DNA from: Aphrophora alni
Lineage: Eukaryota; Arthropoda; Insecta; Hemiptera; Aphrophoridae
Direction: 5' to 3'
NCBI GenBank assembly: GCA_963513935.1
Contig: OY740776.1
Coordinates: forward strand, 11,562,724-11,626,723
Length of the DNA stretch: 64,000 nt
The notes beneath the pieces were generated by a model. That model had not been told where the DNA came from, searched no databases, and saw only the letters and a program-made list of their open reading frames with translations. Positions within the stretch are counted from its first letter, which is position 1. Each line of letters opens with the position of its first letter. Made by a program: the position numbers and the translations under genes. This document shows positions 9,371 to 43,431 of the stretch, one piece after another.

Positions 9371-12124
9371 TCATTACTAGTAACAAAAGTGACCTTTTAA
9401 GGTCCGTGATCGGAGCGAAGTCGTGCACGAAATTCGATCAGACAACGTACGTACTTTCGGTACGAGACGATACTTTTCATCATGATGCAAAAAAAAAAAA
9501 AAAAAAAAAAACAAATACAACACACATTAGGCCTAAGAAGAGTAAGGCATTTCTCATAATATAAACTTTTAAATTACAATTTTAAATTTTATTACAAACA
9601 AAATTATCTCAACAAACATAAATGAGTTACAGAGTTAAACAACATTAAAAAAAACCATACAATATAAAAGTTCAGATGTTTATGATACAATTTTGATTAT
9701 TGGTAACATTGATTCCTTTTTTTAGAAGTTTTTTCTGAAGTCAATGCATTTTTGCCACGTTTGTAGAGGTCATATTTGTATTATCCATTTTTTGGACTTT
9801 TGTTGGTCTACTAACATCATCATCTGAGTTTGAAAAATATCATAGATATATATAAAAAAAACAGTTTGTTTAAAAAAAATTGGCTATTTGTTTTGACAAT
9901 TCAATTGTTAATTATTTAAAACTTCGTCTTTCACTTGTTTTGGTTTGACATTTTCAACCGTGCACCACTCAGAAAACTTACTATATATCTCTTCATATCT
10001 ATCGCGAAATTTAGTAATATGTCTGAAGTTTTTATCCGTAACTTATCTGGTATATTCAAAACATTTGCAGCAGTCATTTTCAAACACGAAAATAGAACAG
10101 TAAAATTTAACTTTGTTGTAATAATTATATTGTTAATTAAATAAGATCAGCAAATTTCAAACGTACGAATGCATTGGAAAGAAACTTTAGTGCTCCTAGT
10201 GGGCAAACAGGGAACTAAATTAGAGCAATAGAATGTCAGCTGATCGGTTTTCCCTTGCTCTTAATTTGAGATTGGGAAACGATCACTTTCGTTGCACTCA
10301 GCTGTTATCGGAAACACCTGCTAAAAGCTATAAGTTTACTGAATTTCAATTTTCTATCACAATTGAATGTAGGTTAGGTTATGATAGGTTTAGGTTAGGT
10401 TAGGTTTAAAATAAAAAAAATCTGTATTTTCTACAAACAACAGTCTGGATATTTAAGAACAAATTCCCCTTTCATAAGTTTATCTTTACATTTGAATATG
10501 GAAATGGTAAGACTGTGGAAAACAGTGTAGGTCAGTTTCCTTTGGTATCGTGCAACCTCAAACTAACCTCTCTTGTACGTTATATCGGACATTCCAAACT
10601 GTAGCCTGCATAGTACAATGTGGAATTCCATCGACCCTCAATCAATGTGGATTCAATGTTTATGTTTTTCCGTTTTATTAGTGTCCTTAAATAGTCCATC
10701 TTTGTTGGGAATGTGTAAAGTTTCGAAGGAAATGTCAGTTTCACTCTGAAAGCAGAAACACGTCGTAAAAATACACGACTTCGTGAAGAAAATAAATTCA
10801 GTTGGACACAGTTTGGTTTCTCTGGTGTGGAGACACTTTCGTAAGGATAAATAAATTTTAGAGATTGTCCTGAAAAGTAATCCTTATACACTCAAATAAA
10901 AAGTATTGTTCATTGTCTCTCTTAAACGGTGCGAAAATTTGCACAAACTTTCTCACGTCCCCATTCCTAAAAAAAAAATAATAATAATAATAATTTGCTG
11001 GGCGCCATCATACGTAAGCGCGCTCTAAATATACTGCGCAAAAGTTGGCATCTTGTGCTTTGTAGGATATGTTAAATTTTATTGGTAGATCACGGAATCT
11101 TATCCAGTAGGGTAAGTTTGTTTAAAACAGCTGTTACACAGGTTTTCTGAACCTCTTGATAACGGGCCTCGGAGATATTTTTATATTAAAAGTCTCTACT
11201 CGCTTAGCTCGTGACCTCGAAGCTGTACATATGTGAAGGACCTTTCACTCGCTACGCTCTGTCGATTGCTCGGATATTATGTTTTCTTTGTAGAATATTT
11301 CAGCGTTTGAAGTTCAATGTATTGACGATGACTTCGCCATTTGTCATCATAGAAAAGTGGGGGTTGGTACTATTATACGCAGAATTGAAATCTGCAAACT
11401 GTTTTAGTGTAAAACTCATTGTGTTTGTATCCAAGTCACTCTTTTTTTTTCTTCTTTTTTTTTTAACGACCTCAGCAGAGCGATTTTCTGAAGATGGAAC
11501 GAGTTCCGAAACGCGTCATATTATTATAAAGTAACTAACTACTTTATTATTAAAAAAGTCACATAGACGGACATTATTGTTCTTTTATTATATGTTTTAG
11601 TGTGTTGTAAGTTGTATACCACACGAGATATGAACAAAGTTTTAAATGGCCGCCATTGGTTCATTTTTAATTGGATTAAAAAAATTGTAATACGATTCTA
11701 TGCGAGCACAATATAGTCCCCTATAATGTTTTATGGCAGCTATCTTCCTTACGGACGTATGGTTTGTCGAAAATAACGGTTTTTTTTCTGATTCTGTGAC
11801 CTTGAACCGTGAATTTCATTTAAAAAACGGAGGTTGAAATATTTGAACACACGTACTTCGTATATTGTGTTGGTAACAAACGAAACAAAACTATTCATAA
11901 TAAAATTTTATGTAGTTAGTGGTCTATCTAAAAGGAATGAACGTATTTGTTTGAAATCGAAGTCAATGATCTTTTCTTCTGCTTTAATTTTATTTTTAAA
12001 TTAATACTCGTACTTTATTAAATCAACCATTACTAAACACTAATTTTACACGGGTTTTGGGTGTTTTTAATTTACACATTTCACTAACTTTTAGAGCCGA
12101 AAATACGAATTGACATATGTTTAC
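9371..12124. other. Downstream part of the esterase locus, no exon recognised
   Basis: For the minus-strand esterase this is the intron after exon 8 or the 3' flank. I looked for a minus-strand exon starting in phase 1 and coding GxxHxDEL-like sequence and found none. A 103-codon minus frame (10580-10891) and a 107-codon plus frame (11211-11534) have no family motif. Two (TTAGG)-type runs lie near 10372-10406, and a hammerhead-like motif at 11488-11517 is listed separately. Confidence 0.45.
11488..11517 (+). ncRNA. Hammerhead-ribozyme-like motif
   Basis: The order is CTGAAGA, one T, stem GGAAC, loop GA, stem GTTCC, GAAA, then CGCGTC. The five-base stem is perfect. ACGCGT after GAA is self-complementary and is followed by C, as in hammerheads with a minimal stem III that work as dimers. 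The extra T after CTGAAGA departs from the canonical core, and the flanks give only a weak stem I. It could be a decayed piece of a Penelope-like or retrozyme-type element. Confidence 0.4.
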
Positions 12125-34160
<22,036 letters not shown>

Positions 34161-34188
34161 GATAATATCCAAGGACGATCTTCTACGT

Positions 34189-34222
34189 ACTGAGGTGACC
34201 CGTCTTGGTTGCACTATTTATA
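34189..34222 (-). promoter_or_regulatory. Core promoter of the carboxylesterase: TATA box and Inr
   Basis: On minus, TATAAATA occupies 34222-34215 and the arthropod initiator TCAGT occupies 34193-34189. The Inr A is at 34191, 31 bases from the first T of the TATA box, which is the expected spacing. This predicts a 5' UTR of about 31 bases before the ATG at 34160. Position and spacing are seen; use is inferred. Confidence 0.75.
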
Positions 34223-34580
34223 AAACTTGCAACAAGTTGTTTCTTCTTGCCAGTTCGCAATCGGTTTCTCAGAACTGGTTTTTGGTATTCCCGCCTCCGC
34301 TTGGCAATCTTCCAAAGCTCTAGGTTCGATGTCTGATGGTCTCGTGACCTCTGGGTTTTATCATCTGTAATTATCTATGTTGAATCGCGGTGTACAAGCG
34401 TTCCATTTTGTGTAAGGATTGGAAATGTGAGAGAGAAAAAATCGATGTCTCCAGAATAAAAAAGTTTTTGGAACGGTGTTTGTCTTCTGGTTTTAAAGTT
34501 ATTATAATGATAGATTATCCGTATTATTAAAATGTTTTTTTCGGACATTTGTCATCATTTGTGTATAGAAAAACTAAAAC

Positions 34581-34623
34581 ATGACGTTTCGCGAGTATAA
34601 ATCAACTTTTGTTATCAAGTGAT
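34581..34623 (-). ncRNA. Hammerhead-like motif, array copy 1
   Basis: Core TTGATAAC, damaged stem II (AAAAG against CTCGC), GAAAC with ACGT, GTC. The CTGATGA-like box is the closest of the array but stem II is broken. Confidence 0.3.
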
Positions 34624-34738
34624 ATATAGTTCACTTTGTTGTCAATTTGATCTATTTATGTATTTTACAAATTAAATTTATATTACTGGATAAATCGGAC
34701 ATTTATCATTATTTGTGTAGCTTATATAGAAACTAAAA

Positions 34739-34782
34739 CACGACGTTTCGAGAGAATAAATCAATTCTCGTTTTCAAGTGAT
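34739..34782 (-). ncRNA. Hammerhead-like motif, array copy 2
   Basis: CAC, TTGAAAAC, GAGAA, loop, CTCTC, GAAAC, GTC, GTG. Stem II has four of five pairs. CAC and GTG form the expected stem I. ACGT is self-complementary. Confidence 0.4.
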
Positions 34783-34912
34783 ATGTAGTTCAATTTTATC
34801 ACACATTTTATCTATTTATGTTTTTACAAATTAAATTTATATTACTAATATGGATAAATTTGATATTTATCATTATTCGTATAGCCTATATAAATAACTA
34901 AAATGCGACGTT

Positions 34913-34948
34913 TTGCGAATATAAATCAACTCTCTTTTTCAAGTGATG
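34913..34948 (-). ncRNA. Hammerhead-like motif, array copy 3
   Basis: TTGAAAAAGAGAG, loop, ATTCGC, AAAACGTCGC. The GAAA box is changed to CAAA, so this copy is probably inactive. Confidence 0.25.
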
Positions 34949-35064
34949 TATAGTTAAATTTTGTTACAAATTTGATCCATTTATGTATTTACAAATTAAA
35001 TGTATATTAATGTATAAATCGGACATTTACCATTATTTGTGTAGCCTGTTTAAAAAACTAAAAC

Positions 35065-35107
35065 AAAACGTTTCAGAAATATAAATCAACTCTCGATTTA
35101 AAGTGAT
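35065..35107 (-). ncRNA. Hammerhead-like motif, array copy 4
   Basis: TTTAAATCGAGAG, loop, ATTTCT, GAAACGTTT. Stem II and the first box are damaged; GAAACGT remains. Confidence 0.25.
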
Positions 35108-35238
35108 ATATACCGTAGTTATTATTATTATTTTTTTTTTGAAATTTGATCCATTTATATTTTTACAAATTAAATATATATTATTGGATAATTCGGACAT
35201 TTATCGTTATTTGTGGAGCATATATAAAAAACTAAAAT

Positions 35239-35280
35239 ACGACGTTTCGATATAATAAATCAACTCTCGCTTTCAAGTGG
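35239..35280 (-). ncRNA. Hammerhead-like motif, array copy 5
   Basis: CCACTTGAAAGCGAGAG, loop, ATATC, GAAACGTCGTA. Stem II is weak; the ACGT stem III and GTC site are kept. Confidence 0.3.
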
Positions 35281-35404
35281 TATATAGTAAAGTGTCGCAA
35301 ATATGTGCTATTTATGTATTGTGCTATTTATCAGTAAATGTATATTACTGTATAAATCGGACAGTTATCATCATTTGTGTAGCCTGTTTTAAAAAAACTA
35401 AAAT

Positions 35405-35444
35405 ACGACGTTTCAATAGAATAAATCAACTCTCGTTATCAATT
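35405..35444 (-). ncRNA. Hammerhead-like motif, array copy 6
   Basis: AATTGATAACGAGAG, loop, CTATT, GAAACGTCGTA. The first box is TTGATAA; stem II is partly paired. Confidence 0.3.
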
Positions 35445-35460
35445 GTAAAACTTAGAGTGT

Positions 35461-37115
35461 AAAAGATAAAAACACCAACGTAGTCTAAGGCGATGGTGGA
35501 AACTAAAACTAAATCTATAACTTAAGTAAAGAATTCGAGCTTAAAACCAGCCCTGAGCCGTTGAAGCTCATACGCGAAATGTTCCATTAAAATATATTAT
35601 TACGATGTTTGTCTGTTGTCTCTCTGTCTGGTGTGTTTTGTCTATTGTTGGTACAGTGCTCTACATCGCAAACTGTGAACCGATTTCAATTAAATTTGTT
35701 ATATGGACATATTTTGGTCATAACTCTGGTTTTAAAAAAATATATTATATTCAGTTAATGATTTTCCAGATAACGTTAAACATTTTAAACGGCCGCCATT
35801 TTGAAAATATTTGAAAGAAAGCTTGTTTTTGGAACACATGTAACCCGTTACATTACAAATGCCTAAACAAAATTTTACTCAATAGCTTATCTATTTCCAA
35901 AGGTATAACTTTCAATTTGTTAGCGTTAGAACTACCTGTATTTTAATAAATACTTTTTATGCACTCAATTGCAGTCTATTTAGTTATTACACCAAGCTAC
36001 ATGTTTCGCTGCACGCAGGCATCATCTTCACGCTAGTTAATTCGAAGAGTGTAATGTGTGATGTTTTGTTTATTATCGACAAGCCTGAAGATGATGTACA
36101 GCGAAATATGTAGGCAAGTGTAATAATAAAGATTACAGCTGAGACTACTTTAAAGGTATTTATTATAAAAACAAAATGGCGGATAGCGGGAAAACAAAAT
36201 GTTTGTGGACAAGTATTTTTTTTTTTTTTTGAGAGAAAATTTTGTGAAATGCCCTTTTTAATTAATCAGTTTATTTAATTTATCCGGCGTATTTTTTAGA
36301 GGTAAATATATTTAAAGGAGAGCGGAATTATCAGAAATTAATTATTTTGTTTCCAAGAAATTCTAACTGAGGAGATTAAATCCTGACAAGATGAAATAAT
36401 AAAATTCTAAGAAATGTCCTTGTTTTATTTAGTAGAAATGTATAAGGAAAAATGTTATTTCAAGGGCAAGCCTGTTTTGAACTACTATAAAACTTTCTCT
36501 TTCTTGTTTAGAATATAGAAACTTCATCAATTTTCTTTTCTTCTTGTCGTTTAAAGCCAAAAACTACTTTTAAATACTCTGAGCTCACAAAAATGCTTCA
36601 TGGAATTGTTATATATCTGTCTGTCGCCTTTGTACTGGTCTACAGGCTCAAATAAATGGTATCTGGATGTCAAATGATGACGTAGACCTACTTTGGACAT
36701 ATTTCGAGGTAATTTTTTTGATAACTCAAAAATGAAGGGCAATTGCCATAAAGATTATTTTCTCTCAAAATAGGTTGAATAGATTAAAACCAAATTATGT
36801 TAAAAATTAACTTCCAGGACATAAATAAAAGTATTGATCGCCATCTGTCAAAATTTCCGTTTGAATGTAATAAATTTGTAATGTAATCGTTAATCGATTT
36901 TTTGATATTTTGTAGTAAGGTCGTTTGAGAATGTATTTGCACTATTTCTTTAATTTTTATACGAGTGTGGCATTCCTGAGGGACCCTAGCTTGATCTACA
37001 CCTTATTGTATGTAGTCTTGGGTTAGATCCCTCTATTTTATCTTTCCTATCAGGTCTCTCTTGACCATATCTTGTTCTCTAACTCTATTAGAGTAATATA
37101 GAGTTAGGGGTTAAG
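35461..37115. other. Intergenic DNA with old repeats
   Basis: At 35765-35815 there is a GCCGCCATTTTGAA repeat also present near 32385. Inverted hammerhead-like remnants lie at about 35995-36040 (minus: GTGAAGATGATG, then GTGCAGC, GAAACATGTAGC) and 36084-36117 (plus: CTGAAGATGATG, then CAGC, GAAATATGTAGG). A D1 copy lies on minus at 36960-37115. No gene. Confidence 0.45.
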
Positions 37116-37158
37116 TACTATAATAGCGCCCATCAAATTGTTTAAATTGGACGGTGTC

Positions 37159-37735
37159 GTGCCATCTCGTCCAGATTCCACGGATGTGGGGCAGGGGGTT
37201 AATTCTTTACCCGCCAACTAGTGCCATCTCGTCCAAAAACCTATGCTATTGTTCACTTGACAGGTCTACAAAAACTATTGGAACGTTTGTAATAGCCTAC
37301 CTTTATAATTTTATAAAATTATAATTATTTATAACATTTCGGGTCTTCCATATTTTTTAGCTTCATACTATTTAAACCCCCCTAAATGCTATTTGCGTTT
37401 TATATCAAATGCTATAAATCATGTTAAAACTCGCCTTGTATGTAATACAGGGAGAAAACTAACCTTCTTGCGGGTGCTCCTTACCTAAGCTCCAGGTTGC
37501 GCAGTTCAACAACAGTCTGTTCTCTAATGTTCCACCTCAAGGTTTGTAGAATATGAAGCCGCTTGTATATTGACAGAATTATTTGACATAAATTACAAAT
37601 AAAATCTGAAAATATTCAAAGCGGCCGTTAGGTTAGGTTAGGTTAGGAATCAACTGTAAAACTGCACTGGACGAGATGGCACTTTTTTCTAGGAAATTGG
37701 ATGTTGGATGAGATAGCACTGGGATGAGATGGCAC
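37159..37735. mobile_element. Second foldback-like element with clustered short repeats
   Basis: GTGCCATCTCGTCCA occurs at 37159-37173 and 37221-37235. Its inverse TGGACGAGATGGCAC occurs at 37668-37682, with variants at 37705-37719 and 37721-37735. A TTAGG-type run (four units) lies at 37628-37648 beside the right cluster. The layout parallels the unrelated-sequence element at 4561-4951. Confidence 0.55.
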
Positions 37736-37854
37736 TACATCAATTGGATTTGGACATCAAACTTCCAGATATCAATTATTAAGTAAGCTGACCCTTTTTA
37801 TTCTTAGAGTCACGGTAGTGGCGTACGAGTGCGACACCCTAGGGGTTACAATTT

Positions 37855-38054
37855 NNNNNNNNNNNNNNNNNNNNNNNNNNNNNNNNNNNNNNNNNNNNNN
37901 NNNNNNNNNNNNNNNNNNNNNNNNNNNNNNNNNNNNNNNNNNNNNNNNNNNNNNNNNNNNNNNNNNNNNNNNNNNNNNNNNNNNNNNNNNNNNNNNNNNN
38001 NNNNNNNNNNNNNNNNNNNNNNNNNNNNNNNNNNNNNNNNNNNNNNNNNNNNNN
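37855..38054. other. Assembly gap of 200 N
   Basis: Exactly 200 undetermined bases. Open frames crossing it are artefacts. Confidence 1.
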
Positions 38055-41000
38055 AAATGTCTATTTTGAAATGTCATCAAGTGTAATCGGTTTAAGAGGT
38101 GTGAACAAATCGTTGGCGCTGTTTTTCAAATTAATCTAAGCTCTAACGTGCTACAGAGGCTCTAAATCGTTCAAAAAAAACTGTAAAAAGTTTGCACAAA
38201 CTTTCTCACTAACTTAAATAAAAACCAACCAAAACCATTCGTTAACACAAATTGTCAGTTCTTTAGTTGTTAGTCGAAAAGAGAAAATGTACCTTAATGT
38301 TGTTTTTAAAATAAATATTTATATATTTAATTAGGGCCTAAACTTAAATTGTTTTTATCATATACGCATCGTCAGTTTTAAAAAAAAAACATTAAATGCG
38401 AACTTTTAATATCAAGGCTCAATTTCGTTTGTTGCTGAACACAAATTGTTCCTTGCGATCTTAGAACGGATTTGTGTCATTAGTCTGTACTTGTAATTAA
38501 AATTTGAACGAAATCAGAAGTGCCGATTTTGAGATATTTTACCGATAATTCACGAACCATTCTCTGAATGCATTTTGTTTGCAGTTTTAGAGGCTACGCT
38601 TTAGCAAAAGTTTATCAGCATCGTTTGAGCTGATTTTGAGAAAATCTTAATTTTTTTTTATTTTGTTTTCATACATACAGTTGAATTTTGAGTTATCGAA
38701 AAAATTATGCCGAGATATAACTAAAAGATACCTAAAAACGAAATTTTATCAAAATCGGAAGTACACAACAACAAAACTGTATACTATAGCCTACGTGAGA
38801 AAATAATAGGGAATATAATTTTGAAAAACCTGTTTTAGACTGTTTCAAATGATAGGATTGATGCACTTTTTCGTAGCTAACGAAATAAACTGCCGTGACG
38901 TTGAACATTTTTCGATGAATGAAAACTACACTGTAATATATCTCGTGAAAATAAAATGTCAGGCAACATTTACAATACACTTCCTTGTGTAAGGGTTACA
39001 AATGTCACAGTAACAAGCAATGAGTGCAATACCGCCCTAAAGTCGAGTGGGGTGGTTTAAACAGTTTCCATGTTGTTAGCATCCCATTCCCTTCCTCATT
39101 GGTTTAGAGTTTTCTGTAAATATTTACTTTTGTTACAGTTTTACAATTAATTATATTGACAAGATGAGGTTTTAACAGGAACAAAAGAGGTTGATTGGAC
39201 ATATTATGTAAACCGCCAGTTGTATCTAGGTTTTTGATTTTTAGGCTCAGTAGGTGTAACCAAAGATCATATAAATTTCACGCGATTGTCTGTTCGTTTG
39301 TCTACCTGTAAGTCGCAACCAGGCTACACAGACAAGAAGATAAATCCTATATATTTGAAACTTTGCATTTATATTCTTTGTATTGTCCTACAGTTGTAGG
39401 AAAAATATAGCGGTATAAAAAAATGACCTTGGTATAGTTAAAAGGCAAAAACTATCCCCCATAACTATCTATTCCTCCCCCTAACTTAAAAATCACGTAT
39501 CCTACAAATTTGGATTTGAAATTAAATTGCAGTGCGAAATCATATATTATAGTTTTTTATATGACGAATACAATATATTTAACCATACAACGAGAAATGC
39601 GTATAATTTTGAAAAGGATATTTTGTGAGATGTAAGACAAACAATTCGTTAAACATGGATTGAATTTTCATTGATCATTAGGGTCAATTTATTTCTTGAG
39701 AACGGTTAAAGATACCTTTTTGAAATTTGGTACAGATTTATCTAACATTGTGTGTACACATGCGGTCGTTGTAATTTTGTTAACTTTTTAATATTAAGTT
39801 TTATCAAATTCCTTTTCTAGACAGAAAATGTTAACCATTTTCCATGAAAAAAATTGATACCTTAAGTTTTCAAATCCGATAGCAAACAACTATTTCCTGC
39901 ATAATTTTGTTGGTTATTTTCGGATTTGAAAACTTGAAGTATCTTTTTGTTCATGAGAAAATCCTTAAAAGTGAAATTCTGAAATTCGTGTAACAGTAAG
40001 TAACGGTGTTTTGATACATGTGTACCCAATTTCTGAAATGTATATTTAATAGTTCTAAATATATATTTTTCTTTAACAAACACAAAATGGCAGATAGACA
40101 GAAAACAAAGCATTTTTAGACCTATGTTGATTGGAACATTTTGTTTTTATTTTTTACTTAAGGAACAAACACCAGACATATGTCCGTGCTTTTAGGGACA
40201 CCCTGTATAAACATTTTATTAACGAACTACCTCCATAATTCGTTTTCATTTTTTGACTGACAAATTCCGAATTACCGACATTTTTTATGACGATAATTTT
40301 GCTCGGTGTTTATTTACTTGGGGACGACTGAATGAGAAAGCTTGTGCAAGATTATGTACAGTTTATTTTGTATAACTCTAATGGTATTTACATTTTGCTA
40401 TATTTTTCCTGCTTTTCATGTTGTTCAAATAAGATAATTTTTTTTTCTTTTTTTTTTAAAGTAACTTAGATTACAAAATGCAATATATACTAAAATATTC
40501 ATCAGGTGGTTGTTTCACATTGTATTTATGTATGTAATATATGTTGTATAAATTATCCTTGAAAACCAAACCTGCTGAGTCAGTTTCCACATGGGTTGTT
40601 ATCTCACTCAGTTTACCTTTAGTATAAAGTAGTTGTTGATCACTATAATTTTTATATAAAAGGGCTGACCTTCAACTGACAAGTCGTGCGCCAATTCCTC
40701 CCCCCTCTTACTGTCGCCAACCCTTTTGTCTTATTCGGAATTATAAGACAGTCGGCTACTTATTTTAGTGTTGGTGTCATAGCTTCGACAAATTCCCGTG
40801 TTTGTGCCACAACTCCGAATTGAATATTCGGAACTATGACACATTCTGTTTCTATGATTTGGAGCTTTGGGACACCCCCCCCCCCCACGTTGTTTCCAGT
40901 CGTGAAACGTTGCAGAATGGATTCATTAAATATTCAGAACAGTTTATTATCATATTATTATGTCGTTTTGTACGTTAGGATATGTATAAAGAATTAAATT

Positions 41001-42383
41001 TACTGTAAAGTGGGTACAATGTAACGACTGTTGGAATTAGATTTGAAATGTTCCAGGTCGTAAATCGAGCAGTTTTAAAGTGAAGTTATAATTCTGTTGC
41101 AGTATTTACCCCCCCCCCCTCCCTTACGGCGATGAATGATCCTCACATGTATATAGTGTAGAGAAATGTTATGTGATTGGTTAGAAATCTGTGTTTGTTG
41201 TTTAAGGAACTTTATCTGTAAAAAGTAGTTTAGGATGAAATTTATGAGTACTCTATGATATACATCGAGTGAAAGTTTTAAATAATTTGGGCATATGTCG
41301 AGAAGTGTGTTTTTAATTTGTTTAATGTTACTCAAAGTTTGGGCGCCAAAATTAATTATTTTTGATATAATCTTGTTAAACCGTATCCTTTATGGATTCA
41401 AATTAAACTTTTTGTTTTCAATTTCCTTAAAAATGACGTTTCAATATGTTTTTTGGTGAAAAAAAAGGAAAAATTTAACCTGAGCACCTTTGTCAAATAT
41501 CACAAAATCATTGAAGAAATGTGGGAAACTACAAATAAAAGAAAATCCTGGTTTATGAATAATTTGGAAAATATCAAATAATATTTGTAGAATTATATAA
41601 GGGATATGGCCGCCATCGGGTTGATTCCTTCTTAATTCTGTAACTACAACAACTGAAGTTTTTTGAGAAATTATGATCAATATGTTAAGTAAGTTTAAGA
41701 AATTTTTTTGATCAAAATCAAATTTTGATCGTTTAGAGATAGATGGTCTTAAGAAAAAAATTCTTAATTGAACGCTACAGCGCGTCCCCGAGATAGCACA
41801 GCCATTTTTTACGAACGTGGCTAACAAAACTAACGGATTACAATCTATGGTTTTGTAACGAATAAATGGCGCCCAATCAGGAGCTGACTTCGAGTACGGG
41901 TAGGGCAGCCTCGAGGTAACCTTTCATTATCTAGTCTTATCAGTCTCTCTTGACCAAATCTTGTTCTCTTCCGACGTTGAAGCCTCTTTTCTTTTTTTAA
42001 TGTTACTAACGGGAGGTTTTTCACAATTACAGAAATAATTAATAATAATGGTTAATACGGCCTTTGTAACCAAGGTAACAACTTTTATTGGATTCAATTC
42101 TTGGAATAAAGCTATGTTGTCAACCCTCTGGATGGGTGTTAATTAATTAATGAAGTTTTGAAGCGTTATTTGGACTACCCGTAGGCGGCAATAGGAACTT
42201 TAATTGAGTTAGCTACTTGTTGTTTGGTATGCAGGTAAAGTTATATTGATTTAAGATAGAAAGCTGACTTGACCAGGACGATTCAATTCATTGCGTAAAA
42301 TCCTTGCGTTAAATTCAAACTCGGAAGTCATTAAAAAATATTGTACATTTCAGTAAATAATTTGTCTCATATATTTATGAATA
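38055..42383. other. Intergenic repeat-derived DNA
   Basis: Contents include: the AACGAAATC/TTTTGAGA-type non-coding family at 38440-38760; D2 copy 2 at 39243-39560; AAAATGGCAGATAGACAG at 40085 followed by an inverted terminus GGGACACCCTGTA near 40195; GAGAAAGCTTGTGCA at 40333; and a D1 copy on minus at 41885-41985. A 128-codon minus frame at 41441-41827 is not protein-like. No gene is recognised. Confidence 0.45.
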
Positions 42384-42925
42384 CGAGCGGCAATCAAAAA
42401 GTAAGTTACCTTTATTAAAGGTACATTTTGATTACAGGTGTTACTTAAACTTCTGTAAAATCAGCTGTTTTTTTATAGTCCCATTGTGGACAATCACGAC
42501 TAATAATGTCGCGTCCAAATTGATAATCCGCTCTGTTACTCGTTTTCTATTGGCTAAAAAGTGTAATCAAACTGAAATGATAAGTGAAGTTTACGGTGAG
42601 AAATCTTTTTCTCGCCGGTGCATTGAAAAATGGTGGGAGTTGTTTAAACATGGCCGCAGTGAAATTCAGGATAAGGCAATGAAGGTTATCGACTTTGGTC
42701 GCGTATGCTTATTTTCAAAGTGTTCAACAATTGATTCTTACGAAGAGAAATACCACGGAGGTTGAAAATGCAACAGAGATGAAGATTTCTCGTGGAAGTG
42801 TGCACAGTATCATCTCTGAACATCTGCAGTTTCGAAAAGTGTGCGCCGCTTACTCACTGCAGAACAGAAAGAGAAAGAGTGGAAAATTTTATTTATTGAA
42901 ATATTATGTGTGGGGTATCAAATAA
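42384..42925 (+). pseudogene. Mariner transposase N-terminal fragment with 5' TIR
   Basis: The terminus TACGAGCGGCAATCAAAAAG at 42384 matches 4227. The frame from 42505 reads VASKLIIRSVTRFLLAKKCN, EVYGEKSFSRRCIEKWWELF, KHGRSEIQDK, which is the first helix-turn-helix of mariner/SETMAR-type transposases. After a frameshift near 42690 it reads EMKISRGSVHSIISEHLQFR, KVCAAYSLQ, the second helix-turn-helix with the RKVCA motif. The catalytic DDD domain is missing. Near 42895 the sequence changes to repeat D2. Confidence 0.85.
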
Positions 42926-43384
42926 AACTAGAAGTTATTCTAATTACTAATGTGTATGTTTATTTGACGACAAAATTAATACTTTAGCGCTAGGCTAATA
43001 ATTTTAAAGGGTCAGTAATCAACCCCCCCTCCACTTCTAACTTTAACACGGCATGACCTAAAAAGCTGAAAAAAATGGATTCGAAATTAAGTTGGATTGG
43101 GAAATGCGTTTCGTAACAGTTTTTATGAGATTTGAGACAAACAGTTATTAAAAGATGGATTGCATTTCTATTGACATCTTTTATTAGGGTCCGTAGGTAA
43201 ACCAAAGGCACTTATAATTTTACTTGTGTCTGTCTGAAAGTCGCAACCAGTCTACACAGACAAGAGGATAAATTCTATATATTTCAAAATTTGCATTTAT
43301 ATTCTTTGTATTGTCGTCCCATTTATGTGAGAAATATAGCTGTAACAAAAAATACCTTCATTATGTGACAAAAGCTATGGACTT

Positions 43385-43431
<47 letters not shown>

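Larger units (their letters stand above)
34541..35460 (-). repeat. Tandem array of about six 154-174-bp monomers with hammerhead-like cores
   Basis: Monomers start (plus-strand TCGGACATTTATCATTATTT) at about 34541, 34695, 34859, 35019, 35193 and 35357. Each carries on minus CACTTGAWAAC, stem GAGAG, loop TTGATTTATT, stem CTCTC, GAAAC, GTC, GTG, with copy-specific changes. The array begins about 350 bp upstream of the esterase initiator. Monomers differ by many substitutions, so the array is not recent. Confidence 0.8.

Noticed and set aside
10580..10891. 103-codon minus ORF as an esterase terminal exon
   Set aside because: It has no His-loop motif, no phase-1 acceptor join that gives family sequence, and the wrong composition.
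37772..38086. Open frames across the N run
   Set aside because: They exist only because undetermined bases hide stops.
41441..41827. 128-codon minus-strand ORF
   Set aside because: Composition and the GCCGCCATCGGG-type words match old non-coding repeats. No motif or start context.
42484..42925. Host gene with a SETMAR-like domain
   Set aside because: The frame is broken, starts beside a mariner terminus and lacks any SET domain, so it is a plain mariner remnant.
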